A stretch of DNA of 10,561 nucleotides from CAG-826 sp964546565 (GCA_964546565.1 CAZJKC010000050.1:1-10561), one strand, 5' to 3'. Shown: positions 1 through 7,210, counted from the first letter of the stretch. Numbers and translations are program-made. Notes: generated by a model not told the origin, from the sequence alone.

Positions 1-63
1 TTATAAAAATACTTCACAAAAATCAGAAACATAAAAAAAATGAAAAAATTTTTTTTCAAAAAC

Positions 64-100
64 AAAAAGAGTTATCTTTCTAAAAAAACGCTCTTTTTTT
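64..100 (+). terminator. Possible Rho-independent terminator of an upstream gene outside the window
   Basis: AAAAAGAGT (64-72) can pair with GCTCTTTTT (90-98), with one T-G wobble, around a 17-nt loop, and the T-run continues to 100. The stem is A/T-rich and therefore weak. It could end transcription arriving from before position 1. Nothing codes between it and glmM. Confidence 0.4.
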
Positions 101-120
101 AATTGTATTAAAAAAGAAAA

Positions 121-275
121 TAAAAAAGGCGTATAGACTTATAATTGTGCACTTACCGATTAAGTTACATCAATTTTAATTTCATTAAATTATTTTTTTC
201 ACATTCCGCTAATAATCGCTTTATTTTTTTATTAAATTAAAAAAATGCGACTTCCGTATGTGAAAAATTTGTTTC
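121..275 (+). other. Gene-free AT-rich leader with a widely spaced inverted repeat
   Basis: No coding sequence is seen here. TTTTTCACAT (195-204) is exactly complementary to ATGTGAAAAA (258-267). Between the arms lies a second, imperfect A/T stem centred near 230-235 and bounded by CGC and GCG. The structure sits just upstream of the predicted glmM promoter, so it could be a binding region, an end of the upstream transcript, or a leader if a promoter lies further up. I looked for a glmS-ribozyme or known riboswitch core and did not recognise one. Confidence 0.3.
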
Positions 276-304
276 TTGCAATATCTTTTTTAGCAAATTA
301 TATT
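276..304 (+). promoter_or_regulatory. Predicted sigma-A promoter of the glmM-glmS-glnN operon
   Basis: TTGCAA (276-281) is followed by exactly 17 nt and TATATT (299-304), a good match to the housekeeping -35 and -10 boxes. Transcription would start near 310-312, giving a leader of about 50 nt before the glmM start. No competing promoter or strong terminator was seen between the three genes, so it probably serves all of them. Confidence 0.6.
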
Positions 305-315
305 AGTTATATCGA

Positions 316-333
316 CAATCAATTAATTGATTG
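316..333. promoter_or_regulatory. 18-bp perfect palindrome, candidate operator of the glmM operon
   Basis: CAATCAATTAATTGATTG is an exact palindrome placed a few bases after the predicted transcription start and about 30 nt before the glmM start codon. A dimeric repressor bound here would block initiation. The alternative is that it is just an A/T-rich palindrome with no role. The regulator is not identifiable from this window. Confidence 0.4.
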
Positions 334-363
334 ATTAAAGAAAAAATGAAATGAGGAAAAGAA

Positions 364-1695
364 ATGAGGAAATATTTTGGAACAGATGGCGTTCGTGGTT
401 TGGCTAATCAAGAACTCACTGCGCATATTGCTTATCGAATTGGACGTTTTATTGGTCAATACCCAAATGGTAAAAAGAATAGAATATTAATTGCCCGTGA
501 TACCCGCCTTTCTGGAGAAATGCTTTTAGCGTCTCTTGTCGCCGGTATTACCGCTTCCGGAAGTGATGTTTATGATGAAGGTGTTTCTACCACTCCTTCT
601 GTTTCATATTTGGTTGAAACACAATATTTCGATTATGGAATTATGATTTCAGCATCACACAATCCTTTTTACGATAATGGTATTAAAGTCTTTGCATCCA
701 ATGGTGAAAAACTGCCTAATGAAATCGAACTTCTTATTGAAGAATACATCAAAAAAGAAAGTGATGATTTACCATGTAATCCTAATAACATTGGCCGCTG
801 GTATTATGAAAAGGGATTGCGCAATGACTATGAGCGATTCTTAATGAGTAAGGCCCGTCGTTACGATGGTCTTAAAGTACTTGTTGATGGGGCTAATGGA
901 TCAGCTTCTAAAGTTGTTCCCGAGTTATTCTATAAACTAGGCATCAATGCTGAATATACGCATATTGTCGCTAACGGAACGAATATCAACGAACAATGTG
1001 GCTCAACCCATCTTCGCTCTTTAAAAGAAATGATTCAAACCAAAACTTTTGATATTGGTCTCGCTTTTGATGGCGATGCTGATCGTTTGATGATTGTCGC
1101 TCCTGATGGTTCAACCGTCGATGGTGATTCTATTCTTTATATATGCGCAAAATACTTAAAAGAAAAAGGTTTATTAAAACAAAATAAAATTGTCATTACT
1201 GTTATGTCGAATCTCGGACTTAAAAAGGCTCTTGAAGCCGCCGGTATTGATTATGAAATCACGACTGTCGGTGATAAATATGTTCAAGCGTGCTTAAAGG
1301 AAAATGATTTATCTCTTGGAGGCGAACAATCCGGTCATGTTATTTTCTTAGATGATTTAAATACTGGTGATGGTATTTTAACCGCTATCAAAGTAATGAA
1401 TATTATGGTTGAAACCGGTAAATCCTTAAAAGAATTGTTAGAAGGCATGCAAATATATCCTCAAAAGTTACGTAATGTTGCCGTTCGAAATAAAGAATAT
1501 GTCTTAAATCATGAAGGTTTAAGAAAACTTGTTTTAGAATTAGAAAGAGATATTTTAAAAGGTAATGGGCGTATACTATTAAGAGCAAGTGGAACGGAAT
1601 CACTTGTTCGGGTAATGTGTGAAGCTGATAATATTGAAACTTGTACACAAATATGTGAAAAACTTGTCGCTTATATTGAAGATTTAATTATTTAA
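364..1695 (+). CDS. glmM: Phosphoglucosamine mutase
   Basis: GlmM interconverts glucosamine-6-phosphate and glucosamine-1-phosphate in the cytoplasm, the step between GlmS and GlmU on the way to UDP-GlcNAc and peptidoglycan. The 443-aa protein has the usual family length. It starts with the family hallmark YFGTDGVRG (residues 4-12). The phosphoserine loop ISASHNP (95-101) places the catalytic serine at S98. The metal loop DGDADR is at 236-241, the sugar loop GGEQSGH near 320, and the C-terminal phosphate-binding loop RASGTE at 407-412. All four alpha-phosphohexomutase domains are therefore complete. A GAGG ribosome binding site lies 7 nt before the ATG. It is the first gene of the operon and glmS follows after 17 bp. 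No cdaA/cdaR is visible upstream, unlike the classical Bacillus cluster. Confidence 0.97.
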   Translation: MRKYFGTDGVRGLANQELTAHIAYRIGRFIGQYPNGKKNRILIARDTRLSGEMLLASLVAGITASGSDVYDEGVSTTPSVSYLVETQYFDYGIMISASHNPFYDNGIKVFASNGEKLPNEIELLIEEYIKKESDDLPCNPNNIGRWYYEKGLRNDYERFLMSKARRYDGLKVLVDGANGSASKVVPELFYKLGINAEYTHIVANGTNINEQCGSTHLRSLKEMIQTKTFDIGLAFDGDADRLMIVAPDGSTVDGDSILYICAKYLKEKGLLKQNKIVITVMSNLGLKKALEAAGIDYEITTVGDKYVQACLKENDLSLGGEQSGHVIFLDDLNTGDGILTAIKVMNIMVETGKSLKELLEGMQIYPQKLRNVAVRNKEYVLNHEGLRKLVLELERDILKGNGRILLRASGTESLVRVMCEADNIETCTQICEKLVAYIEDLII

Positions 1696-1712
1696 TATTG
1701 GAGGAAAGAAAA

Positions 1713-3491
1713 ATGTGTGGTATTGTAGGTGGAATTGGTCATTTTAATATTTATGAATACATTATTAATGGCCTAAAATCATTAGATTATCGTGGTTATG
1801 ATTCAGCCGGAATCGCTTTGAAAACTCCTGGTGATGTTTATGTTTATAAAACCGTAGGCCGTGTCAGTGGTTTAGAAAACATCGTTCCAAATATTGAGCA
1901 AGTAACACTAGGCATTGGCCATACCAGATGGGCGACCCATGGGGCTCCAAGCGAAGTAAATTGTCATCCTCATCAAAGTTTTCATGAACAATTTATTATC
2001 GTTCATAATGGGGTCATCGATAATTACCGTGAATTGAAAGAAAAATTAATAACGCTTGGTTATGAATTTAAAAGTGAAACAGATACGGAAGTTATTGCTA
2101 ATCTATTAGAAGAAAAATATATAGCCAATCATAAAGATGTTTTAAAAGCTATATATACTTCTTTACAAGAATTAAAAGGATCTTTTGCACTTGCCATCAT
2201 CGCTAAAGATTGTGACCAACGTCTTTATTTTGCTAAACGTCACTCTCCTTTATTAATTGGTATTGGAAATGATGGCAATTACTTAGCAAGTGATGCCTTA
2301 CCAATGATTAAAAAGTCTAATACCTTTGTTGACCTTGAAAATGAACAATATGGATATATTACCGATACGGAAGTAAAAGTTTTTAAAGAGGAACAAGAAG
2401 TCGAATTACGCTATACAACTCGTACCGCTGAATTATTGAATCGCGATTTAGGAGATTATCCTCATTATATGTTAAAAGAAATTGAAGAAGCTCCAAATTG
2501 TATTTCACGTTTAATTAGTAATTATTACGATGGAAAGAAATATCTTTTCTCCGCAGATTTATTAAAAGTCTTACGAGAATCTGATAATATTATTTTCATC
2601 GCTTGTGGTACCTCATATTATGCATCACTCATGGGTAAAGAATATATGGAAAACGCTGGGAAACGTTCCGAAGCATATATTGGTTCTGAATGGGCATATT
2701 ATCCCCATATGGGTGGCAAGAAGCCTTTTTTTATCATCGTTTCGCAATCAGGAGAAACCGCCGACTTAATTCGTTGTCTCCAAATTATCAACCAAAATGG
2801 TTATCCTTCCTTAACTATTACTAACACTAAAGGGTCCACTCTTGAAAGGGAAGCAACCTATTCTTGTTTATTATATGCCGGTGTCGAAATCGCTGTCGCC
2901 TCAACTAAAGCATATTCTGCTCAAGTTAGCTTAATGGCCCTTCTTAAAGGAGCGATGGAAGGAAATACCGATATCATTCATGATTTACGCATTACTTGCG
3001 AAGCTTTAAAAGTCACCATGTCATACAAAGAGAAATTCCATGACATTGCTAAAAAAATAAAACACAAAAAGAATATTTTCTTCTTAGGTCGAGGTTTCGA
3101 TTATAACCTATGTTTAGAAGCTTCTTTAAAATTAAAAGAAATAACATATATTCACTCCGAAGCTTTCCCTGGTGGTGAGTTAAAACATGGACCAATTGCT
3201 TTAATAGAAAAAGGGACACCGGTCTTTGGATATATTTCTGATCCACATATTGAAATGCAGTTGCGTTCCAATTATCACGAAGTAGAAGCGCGTGGCGCCA
3301 AAGTCATTTCCATTGTCTCCGAAAGTCTTAAGAAAGATGGCGACACTATTACAGTACCTGATACTCCTGTTTACTTAAGCGCTCTTGTAAAAGTTATGGT
3401 CGCCCAATATATAGCCTACTATACGGCATTTGAACTCGGTGTTGATATTGATAAACCGCGTAATCTAGCCAAATCTGTTACTGTTGAATAG
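1713..3491 (+). CDS. glmS: Glutamine--fructose-6-phosphate aminotransferase (isomerizing)
   Basis: GlmS makes glucosamine-6-phosphate from fructose-6-phosphate and glutamine, the committed step of amino-sugar synthesis. The start is set at the ATG at 1713, not the in-frame TTG at 1698, because the catalytic cysteine must follow the initiator Met (MCGIVG, Cys2) and GGAGG (1700-1704) lies 8 nt before it. This gives 592 aa, a normal length. The N-terminal class II glutaminase domain shows HTRWATHG (70-77) and HNGVIDNY (98-105). Two SIS sugar-isomerase domains follow, with CGTSYYAS near 300, SQSGET near 345, ASTKAY near 395, GGELKHGP near 485, and the conserved C-terminal KSVTVE. Any glmS-ribozyme control would have to act through the glmM leader because the gap before glmS is only 17 bp. 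Its neighbour glnN supplies its nitrogen donor. Confidence 0.97.
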   Translation: MCGIVGGIGHFNIYEYIINGLKSLDYRGYDSAGIALKTPGDVYVYKTVGRVSGLENIVPNIEQVTLGIGHTRWATHGAPSEVNCHPHQSFHEQFIIVHNGVIDNYRELKEKLITLGYEFKSETDTEVIANLLEEKYIANHKDVLKAIYTSLQELKGSFALAIIAKDCDQRLYFAKRHSPLLIGIGNDGNYLASDALPMIKKSNTFVDLENEQYGYITDTEVKVFKEEQEVELRYTTRTAELLNRDLGDYPHYMLKEIEEAPNCISRLISNYYDGKKYLFSADLLKVLRESDNIIFIACGTSYYASLMGKEYMENAGKRSEAYIGSEWAYYPHMGGKKPFFIIVSQSGETADLIRCLQIINQNGYPSLTITNTKGSTLEREATYSCLLYAGVEIAVASTKAYSAQVSLMALLKGAMEGNTDIIHDLRITCEALKVTMSYKEKFHDIAKKIKHKKNIFFLGRGFDYNLCLEASLKLKEITYIHSEAFPGGELKHGPIALIEKGTPVFGYISDPHIEMQLRSNYHEVEARGAKVISIVSESLKKDGDTITVPDTPVYLSALVKVMVAQYIAYYTAFELGVDIDKPRNLAKSVTVE

Positions 3492-3508
3492 CAAAGGAGG
3501 ACCCTTTT

Positions 3509-5739
3509 ATGTTTGATTTATCCGACTTTGGAACGAAGGTATTTGATGAAAAAGTAATGCAAGTCAAATTACCTAGTCCAATATATCGTAAATGGAAAGA
3601 AACGATGGATAAGACCACGAGTCTTGATCGGACAACCGCTGACGCCATCGCTCACGCCATGAAAGAATGGGCTATCGAACAAGGCTGTACACATTATTGC
3701 CATTGGTTTCAACCTTTAACAGGGGCTACCGCTGAAAAACGTGAATCATTTTTCGATATCCGAGATGGTCAGCCAATTTTAAAATTTTCCGGCAAAAATC
3801 TAATTAAAGGAGAATCGGATGCCTCTTCATTCCCAAATGGTGGACTCAGAACAACTTTTGAGGCTCGTGGATATACCTATTGGGATTGTTCTTCTCCCGT
3901 TTTTATTCGCAATAAAACACTATGTGTACCAACTATTTTTGTTGGATTCAATGGTGAAAATTTAGACATGAAATGGCCGTTATTAAAAAGTATTGACGCC
4001 TTATCTCTTGAAGCTACACGCATTTTAAAAGTACTAGGTAATAAAACCGTCACAAGCGTTATGCCTCATATCGGTCTTGAACAAGAATACTTTTTAATCA
4101 ATAAAGAAGATTTTTTAAATCGTGAAGATTTAATGTTTACGGGAAGGACTTTATTTGGAGCATTGCCTAGTAAAGATCAAAAATTTAAATCACATTATTT
4201 AGNNNNNNNNNNNNNNNNNNNNNNNNNNNNNNNNNNNNNNNNNNNNNNNNNNNNNNNNNNNNNNNNNNNNNNNNNNNNNNNNNNNNNNNNNNNNNNNNNN
4301 NNACTTTATTTGGAGCATTGCCTAGTAAAGATCAAAAATTTAAATCACATTATTTAGGCGTAATTCCCGAAAAAGTTCAAGATTTTATGCAAGATGTTAG
4401 CGAACAATTATGGTCTTTAGGCATTTATGCTAAATCATTGCACAATGAAGTAGCTCCCGCACAATTTGAATTAGCCCCTATTTTTGGTCCCGCTAATATC
4501 GCTGTTGATCAAAATCAAATTATCATGGATGTTCTACAAACTACGGCCCTTAAACACAATATGGTTTGCCTTTTACATGAAAAACCCTTCAAAGGTGTCA
4601 ATGGAAGTGGAAAACACAATAACTGGTCTTTAATAACTAGTGATGGTGAAAATCTCTTATCTCCTAAAAAGAATTCCAAAGATAATTCGGTTTTCTTATT
4701 ATTCTTGTCCGCTATTATTGAAGCTATCGACCTTCATCCTGAATTAATTCGAATGGCTTCCTCTAATCCTGGAAATGACTTCCGTTTAGGCGCGAATGAA
4801 GCGCCACCAGCGATTGTATCTATCTTTTTAGGAACACCTATTGAACAATTATTACAAGAATTTATCAATAGTCAAAAAGCTTGTTATACAAAGCATTCGA
4901 ATTCCACATTTGGAATTTCATCATTTTCTTATTTACCTCATGATAATTCCGATCGTAATAGAACATCGCCTATCGCCTTTACCGGTAATAAATTTGAATT
5001 TAGAATGCTCGGTTCATCATTAAATGCGGCTTTTTTAAATACCGTAATTAATTCCATTGTCGCTGAATCATTAAAGAAAATAGCCGATAAACTTGAATCT
5101 ATTTCAAATATGCATGAAAGAAAACAGGCTATTATAGAAATATGCGGTCAAATATATGACAATCACAAACGTATTTTGTTTGATGGCAATGGCTATTCTG
5201 AAAGTTGGGTACAAGAAGCACAACAAAGAGGTTTACCTAACATCAAGACCTTTGTCGAATCTATATCTTGCTTGAACAAAGATAGCACTAGTGATGTCTT
5301 TGTATCATTAAAGATTTATACCAAAGAAGAATTGTTATCTCGTAGTGAAATTTTATATGAAACTTACTATCGACAAAGACTCGTTGAATGTCGAACCTTA
5401 ATTCATCTTGTCAATAGTTTATTAATTCCTACTATTTTAAAAGATATACAAAGTGTTGACAGTTTGTCATCTTTTGCCCCTCATTCTTTAAAAGAAAAAG
5501 CACAGGATTTTGCCTTAAAAATTGATAAACTCGATAATTTAACTAAACAATTATCGTCTATCTTATTAGCGGCCGATAAAAAAGAAGATGTTGCCCAAAA
5601 AGGCTTTTATTTACTAAAAGAAGCTTTACCAGTTTTTCACGCTATTAGAAAGGAATATGACGCTATTGAACCGCTTCTTTCTAAAGAACATATTACCTAT
5701 CCGACATACGCTGATTTCTTCTTTAAAATCGATTATTAA
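3509..5739 (+). CDS. glnN: Glutamine synthetase type III (interrupted by an assembly gap)
   Basis: This enzyme makes glutamine from glutamate, ammonia and ATP as a large cytoplasmic oligomer. AGGAGG (3495-3500) precedes the ATG by 8 nt. The GSIII N-terminal region includes HWFQPLTG, which is typical of type III. After the gap is collapsed, the catalytic domain has the metal-ligand motif GLEQEY (189-194), NGSGKHNNWS (313-322) and NRTSPIAFTGNKFEFR (432-447). A long C-terminal helical extension follows. The 100 Ns sit between two identical 55-bp copies. Removing the Ns and one copy takes away 155 bp and leaves 2076 bp, an uninterrupted 691-aa frame that matches the usual ~700 aa of GlnN. The break is therefore technical, not a frameshift or two genes. 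It is the last gene of the operon, 17 bp after glmS, and ends at a terminator. No glnR or P-II gene is nearby. Confidence 0.95.
4148..4202 (+). repeat. Left copy of the 55-bp duplicated contig end
   Basis: This stretch of glnN is identical over all 55 bases to 4303-4357 on the other side of the N-run. It encodes the same residues (through LPSKDQKFKSHYL) in the same frame. It is best read as the terminal overlap of two contigs that were scaffolded without being merged. Confidence 0.93.
4203..4302. other. Scaffold gap of exactly 100 Ns inside glnN
   Basis: A run of exactly 100 Ns is the usual placeholder for a gap of unknown size. The duplicated flanks show that the true gap size is negative (-55), so no sequence is missing here. 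Confidence 0.97.
4303..4357 (+). repeat. Right copy of the 55-bp duplicated contig end
   Basis: Identical to 4148-4202. Reading continues from here as GVIPEKVQDF without any change of frame once one copy is removed. Confidence 0.93.
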
Positions 5740-5746
5740 TTATCAT

Positions 5747-5776
5747 AACCATCAAAATGTTTTTGGTGGTTTTTTT
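5747..5776 (+). terminator. Rho-independent terminator of the glmM-glmS-glnN operon
   Basis: AACCATCAAAA (5747-5757) pairs with TTTTGGTGGTT (5761-5771) around a TGT loop, with one wobble pair. The T-run extends to 5776. It begins 7 nt after the glnN stop codon and closes the operon. Confidence 0.8.
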
Positions 5777-5791
5777 ATGTAGAGAAACACG

Positions 5792-5887
5792 ATAGTTTTG
5801 TCTATAAATATCTAGATTTTATTAAACGTTTAGAGATTAACAATTATAATCGAGAAAAAAAATTATACTTTAAAATTCTCGGAGGTT
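5792..5887 (+). repeat. Diverged duplicate of the ATPase promoter and leader (upstream copy)
   Basis: Positions 5792-5850 match 7268-7326 at 55 of 59 bases without gaps, and all four differences are transitions. Similarity continues with small indels through the leader, the GGAGG ribosome binding site and the start codon. The copy keeps TATAAT (5845-5850) and a 17-nt spacer, but its -35 box is TTAAAC where the intact copy has TTGAAC. It also keeps the inverted repeat CGAGAA (5851-5856)/TTCTCG (5876-5881) ahead of the ribosome binding site. It now drives only a short stub. Confidence 0.85.
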
Positions 5888-5944
5888 ATGAATATAAATT
5901 ATATCAATCCTAAACTTTTAAGAAATAATCTTACTCGATATTAA
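5888..5944 (+). pseudogene. 5' stub of a second AAA_14/DUF4143 ATPase gene
   Basis: An ATG behind a GGAGG site opens an 18-codon frame, MNINYINPKLLRNNLTRY, and then a stop. Its NYIN matches the KYIN at the start of the intact ATPase at 7377, and the promoter and leader in front are homologous. From about 5941 the sequence changes to unrelated material on the other strand. I read this as the beginning of a destroyed tandem paralogue. Its 3' end seems to survive at 7166-7210. Confidence 0.6.
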
Positions 5945-6143
5945 AAACCAAAGTAATTCTTATTAATTTCTGATAATTTTACACCACAAGCCTTTATTAT
6001 TTCTTTTTGAAGCTTGGTTAACGAATATAATACCATATGTAATTTATTTGGTAGTTTTGTTGCTTCTATCCGCGATAAAACTCTTAATAATGCATTAACT
6101 GTATAGTCTTTTCTATTTGTTTTTTCGTATAAATAAAATCTTT
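5941..6143 (-). pseudogene. 3' fragment of an unidentified gene, possibly a transposase
   Basis: On the - strand a 72-codon frame runs from 6159 to the stop at 5941-5943. It has no start codon at its head, and its first codons overlap the end of the abiEii remnant. The peptide includes YTVNALLRVLSRIEATKLPN and ends EINKNYFGF. This pattern resembles the C-terminal tail of IS1634/IS4-type DDE transposases, but I cannot confirm that from the sequence alone. No DDE residues, terminal inverted repeats or target duplications are present. It is clearly a fragment; its identity is uncertain. Confidence 0.35.
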
Positions 6144-6482
6144 TTATTTTATATCTATATTAATTGCATTAATTTCTTTTTCCAACTTTGCTATGTCCTC
6201 CATAATTTCATCAAAGCTGGGTTTGTTGCCGAAGAGCATATTCTGCATATGCTCGTAGTCATCACGGATCTTATCGAGGTTATATTCGGGCGGCATCAGT
6301 CGCATTGTGCCGCGCTTGAAGGCAATGTTATCCTTCCACGCACAACGGTGGAAAAGATAATCGAGCATATAGCATACCCAAAAATCCTTTCCAATGATGG
6401 CATCGGTCATGCCCATCTTCGCGGCAGTGTTATGGAAAAGTGCCTTTCTATCGTTTTCGTTAATTTTAGCAATATTACGCAT
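6144..6482 (-). pseudogene. abiEii: Type IV toxin AbiEii remnant with the nucleotidyltransferase core deleted
   Basis: AbiEii toxins are nucleotidyltransferases of about 300 aa that arrest growth unless countered by AbiEi. This frame is only 112 aa. Residues 1-54 (MRNIAKINENDRKALFHNTA... to WKDNIAFK) match the family N-terminus. From RGTMRLMPPE onward it matches the family C-terminus, ending in helices with KLEKEINAI. In intact members the N-terminal part runs into KGGTSLSK and then SEDIDL, which hold the catalytic residues. These and roughly 190 residues are missing, yet the frame is kept. The start lies 4 nt after the abiEi stop, and AAGGAG sits within the last abiEi codons, so translation is probably coupled. 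The product cannot be an active transferase. It might be stable as a small helical protein. Confidence 0.75.
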
Positions 6483-6486
6483 ATTA

Positions 6487-7095
6487 TCAACTCCTTGAAA
6501 TTAGTTTGATATATTCGTAGATCCAAGAGGTCACAGCCTTGGCTTCTTCAAGCATGATTTTCTTTTCTTCAGCCGTGAATAGTTTGCTTAGCCGATTTAT
6601 TACTGTATCATCAATCATGTCCTTGCCAAGTGCCTTTAACGCTTGAACGATAAGTGCAGTCTTATAAGAAAGTTTTGAAACTTCTTTATTGGTAGTTCTC
6701 CTAAATTGAATTATGGTGTTATCGTAAGTGTATTCCTTGTAAGGACCATCGCTTACATATATCCACACTGCAGGCACTTGCGTCGATAATCCGAGCAGAT
6801 TCATCGCAGCATCTCCACAAGGAATGATAGTCCAGCCAAAATTACGAGCGAGAGCATTGGCGACCTTATCAGGCGACGGGGCAATATATTCTCCTAAAAA
6901 AACATTGTATTCAGGTTTATCGTAAACGCCACGCAAAACACGACGGACCATCCCCTCATCAACTAGACGAGCTAAATAAGCGTTTACACTTGTCTTGTCC
7001 GAGATATCCACGAAATCAACGGCCACATAAACTGTACCAGTCTCGGATTGATTAATTCTATCTCGTATTAATTTTAGGTTAGTTATTTTATTCAT
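6487..7095 (-). CDS. abiEi: Type IV antitoxin AbiEi (DUF6088 family)
   Basis: AbiEi-type antitoxins have an N-terminal winged helix that represses their own promoter and a C-terminal part that counters the AbiEii nucleotidyltransferase. This 202-aa protein has full family length. A winged-helix-like N-terminus (about 1-65) ends in RRVLRGVYDKPEY. The family core PDKVANALARNFGW and NLLGLSTQVPA follows, and the protein ends with the conserved TSWIYEYIK helix. An AGGTGAT ribosome binding site precedes the ATG. It is followed after 4 nt by the truncated abiEii. GC content in this two-gene block is clearly higher than around it, which suggests acquisition from outside. With the toxin core gone, it may persist as an orphan antitoxin or regulator. 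Confidence 0.85.
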   Translation of the reverse strand: MNKITNLKLIRDRINQSETGTVYVAVDFVDISDKTSVNAYLARLVDEGMVRRVLRGVYDKPEYNVFLGEYIAPSPDKVANALARNFGWTIIPCGDAAMNLLGLSTQVPAVWIYVSDGPYKEYTYDNTIIQFRRTTNKEVSKLSYKTALIVQALKALGKDMIDDTVINRLSKLFTAEEKKIMLEEAKAVTSWIYEYIKLISRS

Positions 7096-7104
7096 ACCAT
7101 CACC

Positions 7105-7136
7105 TCGTTAGAATTATTGTGCACTTTTTCTAACGA
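7105..7136 (-). promoter_or_regulatory. Candidate AbiEi autorepression operator
   Basis: TCGTTAGAA (7105-7113) and TTCTAACGA (7128-7136) form a perfect 9-bp inverted repeat with a 14-nt spacer. It starts about 10 nt upstream of the abiEi start and touches its ribosome binding site. Characterised AbiEi antitoxins bind inverted repeats in their own promoter, so this is the obvious operator candidate. I could not assign convincing -35 and -10 boxes here. Confidence 0.5.
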
Positions 7137-7165
7137 TTTGATAAATAGTTTTACTGATATATTTT

Positions 7166-7210
7166 TTATTTAATTAAAACTTTCTCAATGAATTGTACTA
7201 TAGAAGAGTG
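7166..7210 (+). repeat. 45-bp direct repeat, upstream copy (3' end of the ghost ATPase unit)
   Basis: All 45 bases are identical to 8596-8640. The copy at 8596 contains the last codons and stop of the intact ATPase gene. Here the matching frame also reads ...ATA TTT TTT ATT TAA, so the repeat carries the last few codons and trailer of a lost copy. Weaker similarity continues to about 7265, where the duplicated promoter region begins. Confidence 0.85.

Noticed and set aside
40..102. 20-codon frame MKKFFFKNKKSYLSKKTLFF in the leader
   Set aside because: No ribosome binding site, homopolymer-driven composition, and it runs through the terminator-like stem; almost certainly chance.
1..363. glmS ribozyme or c-di-AMP/other riboswitch ahead of the operon
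   Set aside because: I searched by eye for conserved cores and found none; the predicted promoter at 276-304 also leaves only about 50 nt of leader.
1403..1648. Antisense frames inside glmM, glmS (3049-3246), nptA (9713-9913) and an out-of-frame one in glnN (4841-5023)
   Set aside because: They are shadows of strongly conserved genes with no start signals or domain features.
4318..5739. A separate second glutamine synthetase gene starting at TTG 4318
   Set aside because: It is the continuation of glnN after a scaffold gap; there is no ribosome binding site and the first codons repeat the end of the left part.
6117..6509. A 130-codon + strand frame over the abiEii region
   Set aside because: It lies antisense to a recognisable AbiEii remnant, has no family resemblance and no ribosome binding site.
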